Source: Actinomycetota bacterium (GTDB lineage Bacteria > Actinomycetota > Actinomycetes > S36-B12). From it: a stretch of 7,351 nucleotides of DNA. Where the stretch lies: contig CANMNM010000060.1 in assembly GCA_947499275.1 (NCBI GenBank), forward strand, positions 1 to 7,351, written 5' to 3'. Within the stretch, counting starts at the first letter, position 1, and the number at the start of each line of letters is the position of its first letter. A program made the position numbers and the translations under genes. A model generated the notes under the pieces. The model worked only from the letters and a program-made list of their open reading frames with translations, ran no database searches and was not told where the DNA came from. Positions 4,870-7,351 of the stretch are shown here, piece after piece.

Positions 4870-5692
4870 TCGACCATTAGTTTCGGTGGTGATTCCCGTG
4901 TATAACGGCATGCCATTTATTCACAGCGCTTTAGATTCAGTCCTGTGCCAGACCTATTCAAATATTGAGATCATTGTTGTGAATAATGCATCCACAGACG
5001 GAACGAAAGAGTTCCTTGAGAGTGTGACAGATTCACGAGTGCGCAGTGTTCACCGAAACGAACTTCAATCAGCGTCAAGCAATTGGACTCAGGCGATCGC
5101 TGAAAGTAGGGGAGAGTTTGTCAAGCTTGTTTGCGCTGACGATCTAATTTCTCTAGATTCAATTGAAGTTCAGGTAGCGACCGCGATGTTGCATGAATCC
5201 TGTGTACTGGTGTGCTCGCGGCGCGACATCGTGGACCCGAATGGCAAGATACTGAAACGCAACCATGGGTTGGAAGGACTCAGTGGACTGATCTCAGGAA
5301 AAAAGGCACTTCGCAAATGCATGATCGCCGGTACTAATTTATTTGGCGAACCCGCTGCAGTCCTCTTTCGAGGACAGTCCATACGGGGTTGCATGCCATG
5401 GGTCGGAGAACTCCCATACCTCACTGATCTGGCGACTTATGAAAAAGTTCTGCGCGGTGGTGATCTTTTTGCTCTCCCACTTTCGCACGCCTCGTTTCGG
5501 CTGTCGAGCACCTCGTGGAGTGCAAGTATTTTGAGTGAGCAACCCAAACAATTCATTGAGTGGCGCCGTTTCATGGAAAGTCAAGGTGGCATTAGACTCA
5601 ATCCATTAGAAAAAGCGAATGCAATTATGCAATTGAAAGTGCGCACAATCGCCAGAAAACTGTATTTCAAGAGGATTCAGCATGAGTCGTGA
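4862..5692 (+). CDS. Soluble GT2 family glycosyltransferase
   Basis: This 276-residue protein has a GT-A domain with VSVVIPVYNG (7-16), NNASTDGT (41-48) in place of DDGSTDGT, SNWTQAIAES (73-82) and a metal-binding FVKLVCADD (86-94). No membrane helix is seen, so it should work in the cytosol or at the membrane face, adding a sugar to a growing oligosaccharide. The C-terminal half carries GTNLFGEP (157-164) and a signature FR-x-SS-x-SWS with SEQ-x-KQF (212-231) that is shared with the cut gene at the right edge. The start is GTG 4862 with GAGG 9 nt upstream, and it overlaps the SDR stop by 8 bp. Its own 3' end overlaps the next gene by 11 bp, so the four genes from 3441 form a tightly coupled operon. 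The donor may be the deoxysugar made by the neighbours; the sequence does not show this. Confidence 0.88.
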   Translation: MDSRPLVSVVIPVYNGMPFIHSALDSVLCQTYSNIEIIVVNNASTDGTKEFLESVTDSRVRSVHRNELQSASSNWTQAIAESRGEFVKLVCADDLISLDSIEVQVATAMLHESCVLVCSRRDIVDPNGKILKRNHGLEGLSGLISGKKALRKCMIAGTNLFGEPAAVLFRGQSIRGCMPWVGELPYLTDLATYEKVLRGGDLFALPLSHASFRLSSTSWSASILSEQPKQFIEWRRFMESQGGIRLNPLEKANAIMQLKVRTIARKLYFKRIQHES

Positions 5693-6635
5693 CACAGCCC
5701 CCACAGTGAGCATCGTCTCCCCAATGTGGAATGAGGCGGAGGCAGCAGATCATTTTCTCACCGCACTCGTTGAGCTTGTCGCTACCCTAAACACGAGCTG
5801 TGAAATTTTGATCGTTGATGACGGAAGCACGGACGGCACCGCTGAGATTTTGCATTCTTGGCAAACGAGATTCCCACAATTGCGAGTACTTTCCCTGTCA
5901 CGCAACTTTGGCCACCAGGCTGCGATCACGGCGGGTGTATTTGCGGCTCGCGGAGATGCAGTGATTGTTATGGACTCAGACTTGCAAGATCCACCAAGTT
6001 TGATCCCACAGATGTTGGAGGAATGGCATCAGGGTGCAGATGTCGTTTATGCGGTGCGCAAAGCACGTTCAGGGGAGACGCTATTCAAGCGAGTAAGTGC
6101 CTCACTTTTTTACCGGCTACTCGGACGTTTGTCGAGCACACCAATACCCGCCGATACCGGTGATTTTCGTTTGATGAACCGCGACGTTGTTGAAGCATTG
6201 CGATCTATGCCAGAACGAGATCGCTATATGCGCGGCATGGTTTCATGGGTTGGCTTCAGGCAGGTGCCGGTTTATTTTGATAGAGCTGAACGTATCCGGG
6301 GGAAGACTAAGTATCCCTTGAGCAAAATGATCAAACTGGGGACCGCCGGGATTGTCGGTTTTTCAGACAAACCTTTGTATTTAGCGGTGACGTTTGGCTT
6401 TGCTGCGATGGGGTTGGCTTTTCTGGGACTCCTCTATGTTGCCCTATCTATCATTTTCAGCTGGGGTGATCTGGTACGAGGTTGGGCCTCAGTCGTGGTG
6501 GCCGTAATGTTTTTCTCAGCGGTTCAGCTCATTTTTCTCGGGGTCATCGGGCTGTACATATCTCGAGTATTTGTCGAAGCAAAGCAACGTCCGTTGTACA
6601 TAGTGAAGCAGGACTCGCTAGTAAAACCCGAATGA
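5682..6635 (+). CDS. Membrane GT2, GtrB/DPM-like polyprenyl-phosphate glycosyltransferase
   Basis: This 317-residue protein closely fits the GtrB/YfdH/ArnC group, which transfers a sugar from a nucleotide donor to undecaprenyl phosphate at the inner face of the membrane. Motifs in order: VSIVSPMWNE (9-18), LIVDDGSTDGT (43-53), LSRNFGHQAAITAG (72-85), VMDSDLQDPP (96-105), the metal site; DTGDFRLM (158-165), RYMRGM (181-186), RGKTKYP (206-212). Two hydrophobic helices follow, at about 235-258 and 271-294, then RPLYIVKQ (303-310). All catalytic motifs look intact. ATG 5682 has AGAGGA at 5670-5675, a 6-nt spacer, and overlaps the previous gene by 11 bp. Lipid-linked sugars of this kind usually need a flippase and an outer-face transferase; neither is in the window. 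It is distantly related to the membrane GT2 at 2365-3354. It ends 1 bp before the stop of the facing gene, with no clear terminator between them. Confidence 0.92.
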   Translation: MSRDTAPTVSIVSPMWNEAEAADHFLTALVELVATLNTSCEILIVDDGSTDGTAEILHSWQTRFPQLRVLSLSRNFGHQAAITAGVFAARGDAVIVMDSDLQDPPSLIPQMLEEWHQGADVVYAVRKARSGETLFKRVSASLFYRLLGRLSSTPIPADTGDFRLMNRDVVEALRSMPERDRYMRGMVSWVGFRQVPVYFDRAERIRGKTKYPLSKMIKLGTAGIVGFSDKPLYLAVTFGFAAMGLAFLGLLYVALSIIFSWGDLVRGWASVVVAVMFFSAVQLIFLGVIGLYISRVFVEAKQRPLYIVKQDSLVKPE

Positions 6636-6636
6636 A

Positions 6637-7351
6637 TCAACCCATTTGGTTACGCAGATTGAGCCAAGCATAAGCAGACCTTCTCAACGCTGTGGTTTTT
6701 TCATTATTGATAAATGCCAAAGTGTGATCTTTCCAACTAACTTCACCGATGATTTTCGCAGCATTGTGTTGCCATGAACGAAACTGCTTTCTTTGTTCTG
6801 ACACGAGCCGAGTTGACCAAGACGCTGAACTAATTCGAAAGGCACCTACCGACTCCTTGCGCGTAACCGCAGGGTGGTTCGCCAAAATCTTTGAGTAGAA
6901 AAACATATCGAGGAGAAATGGTTCGTCATCGGTCCATGGAAGTGCAGTCAGCATGGCGTTGCGTTCAAAGAGAACGGCCTCAGGCTCGCCGTATATGTTC
7001 GTACCGGCTCTGTATCCAGCCAGCAAAGCAGCTTTTCCAGAAACCAAGCCGGCCGGTAATCCTTGGCAGCCGCGCTTCCGACTCAACACTTTCCCTTGTG
7101 AATCGATCATGTCACGTTGTGCGAATGCGATTCCGGCGGACGGGAATGTCTCTAAATCTTGAACTTGCCTCTCGAGTGCGTGAGGATACAAAATATCGTC
7201 CTGACACAACAATTTTACATATTTACCACTGGATAGTTCGCATGCGTACGTCCAATTTGCCGCAGCACCGCTCCCCGTTGGCAAATAGCCCTTGACTATC
7301 AGGTTCTCGTCGTACTCTTTGAGCCATTCGCATGAACCATCTGTTGACCCA
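6637..7351 (-). CDS. GT2 family glycosyltransferase, N-terminus beyond the window
   Basis: The frame stays open from the TGA at 6639-6637 to the right edge, giving 237 residues (codons from 7350). It begins inside the nucleotide-binding motif as GSTDGS, so about 45 residues are missing; a TTG at 7284 is an internal codon, not the start. Visible parts are ANWTYACELSSGKYVKLL (31-48), the metal-binding CQDD (49-52), GTNIYGEPEAVLF (116-128) and a C-terminal signature FRISSASWS with SEQRKQF (171-190). The same blocks occur in the GT2 at 4862-5692; over the signature, 14 of 23 residues are identical by my count. There are no membrane helices, so it is cytosolic. It is on the minus strand and converges on the GtrB-like gene with a 1-bp gap. 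It probably adds another residue of the same glycan; donor and acceptor are unknown. Confidence 0.88.
   Translation of the reverse strand, partial: GSTDGSCEWLKEYDENLIVKGYLPTGSGAAANWTYACELSSGKYVKLLCQDDILYPHALERQVQDLETFPSAGIAFAQRDMIDSQGKVLSRKRGCQGLPAGLVSGKAALLAGYRAGTNIYGEPEAVLFERNAMLTALPWTDDEPFLLDMFFYSKILANHPAVTRKESVGAFRISSASWSTRLVSEQRKQFRSWQHNAAKIIGEVSWKDHTLAFINNEKTTALRRSAYAWLNLRNQMG

Noticed and set aside
6639..6651. AACC-CATTT-GGTT hairpin between the convergent genes at 6635/6637 as a terminator
   Set aside because: Only four pairs, a short loop and no proper T-run directly after it on either strand.
7282..7284. TTG at 7284 as start of the right-hand GT2
   Set aside because: The frame continues without a stop to the window edge and the extra residues include GSTDGS, part of the GT2 nucleotide-binding motif, so the real start is outside.
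4862..7351. The two soluble GT2 genes as a recent inverted duplication able to recombine
   Set aside because: The sampled DNA is only about 72 percent identical and the proteins differ over long stretches, so this is old homology, not a repeat.

Overview
The window is a stretch of a surface-polysaccharide (glycan) gene cluster. It holds eight protein-coding genes, two of them cut by the window edges, packed with almost no spare DNA. Base composition is near half G+C by eye. Three starts (one ATG, two GTG) sit exactly 6 nt after a TANNNT -10-like hexamer, the pattern of leaderless transcripts in Actinomycetota. I therefore infer a moderate-GC actinobacterium, perhaps aquatic, but no gene here fixes the taxonomy and a Gram-negative host is not excluded.

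Layout. Positions 1-405 (minus) are the first 135 codons of rfbH, the CDP-4-keto-6-deoxyglucose 3-dehydrase. A 263-bp divergent control region follows, then rfbF (669-1445, plus), glucose-1-phosphate cytidylyltransferase. Facing rfbF, with overlapping stop codons and a hairpin across them, is a two-gene minus-strand unit: a membrane GT2 glycosyltransferase (2365-3354) followed by an extended SDR sugar-nucleotide reductase/epimerase (1442-2368). An 86-bp divergent region with two near-identical promoter/start arrangements separates it from a plus-strand operon of four overlapping genes: an RmlC-type epimerase (3441-4001), an RfbJ-like SDR (3991-4869), a soluble GT2 (4862-5692) and a DPM/GtrB-like membrane GT2 (5682-6635). 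The last gene (6637-7351, minus) is an N-terminally cut GT2, homologous to the one at 4862-5692 and ending 1 bp from the gene that faces it.

How they work together. RfbF makes CDP-glucose; a 4,6-dehydratase (RfbG, not in the window) would form CDP-4-keto-6-deoxyglucose; RfbH with a reductase (RfbI/E3-type, not in the window) would remove O-3. The RmlC-like epimerase next to an RfbJ-like reductase resembles the AscE/AscF step of CDP-ascarylose synthesis in Yersinia, so the product may be a CDP-3,6-dideoxyhexose of the ascarylose type. The two soluble GT2 enzymes could transfer sugars in the cytosol. The two membrane GT2 enzymes could charge a polyprenyl phosphate for use across the membrane. 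The functional assignments of rfbF and rfbH are firm; the final sugar is inference.

I see no tRNA, rRNA, insertion sequence, CRISPR array or phage gene. The most interesting points are the candidate 3,6-dideoxyhexose pathway, the matched leaderless promoters, the hairpin spanning two overlapping stops, and the patchwork of strands and base composition.
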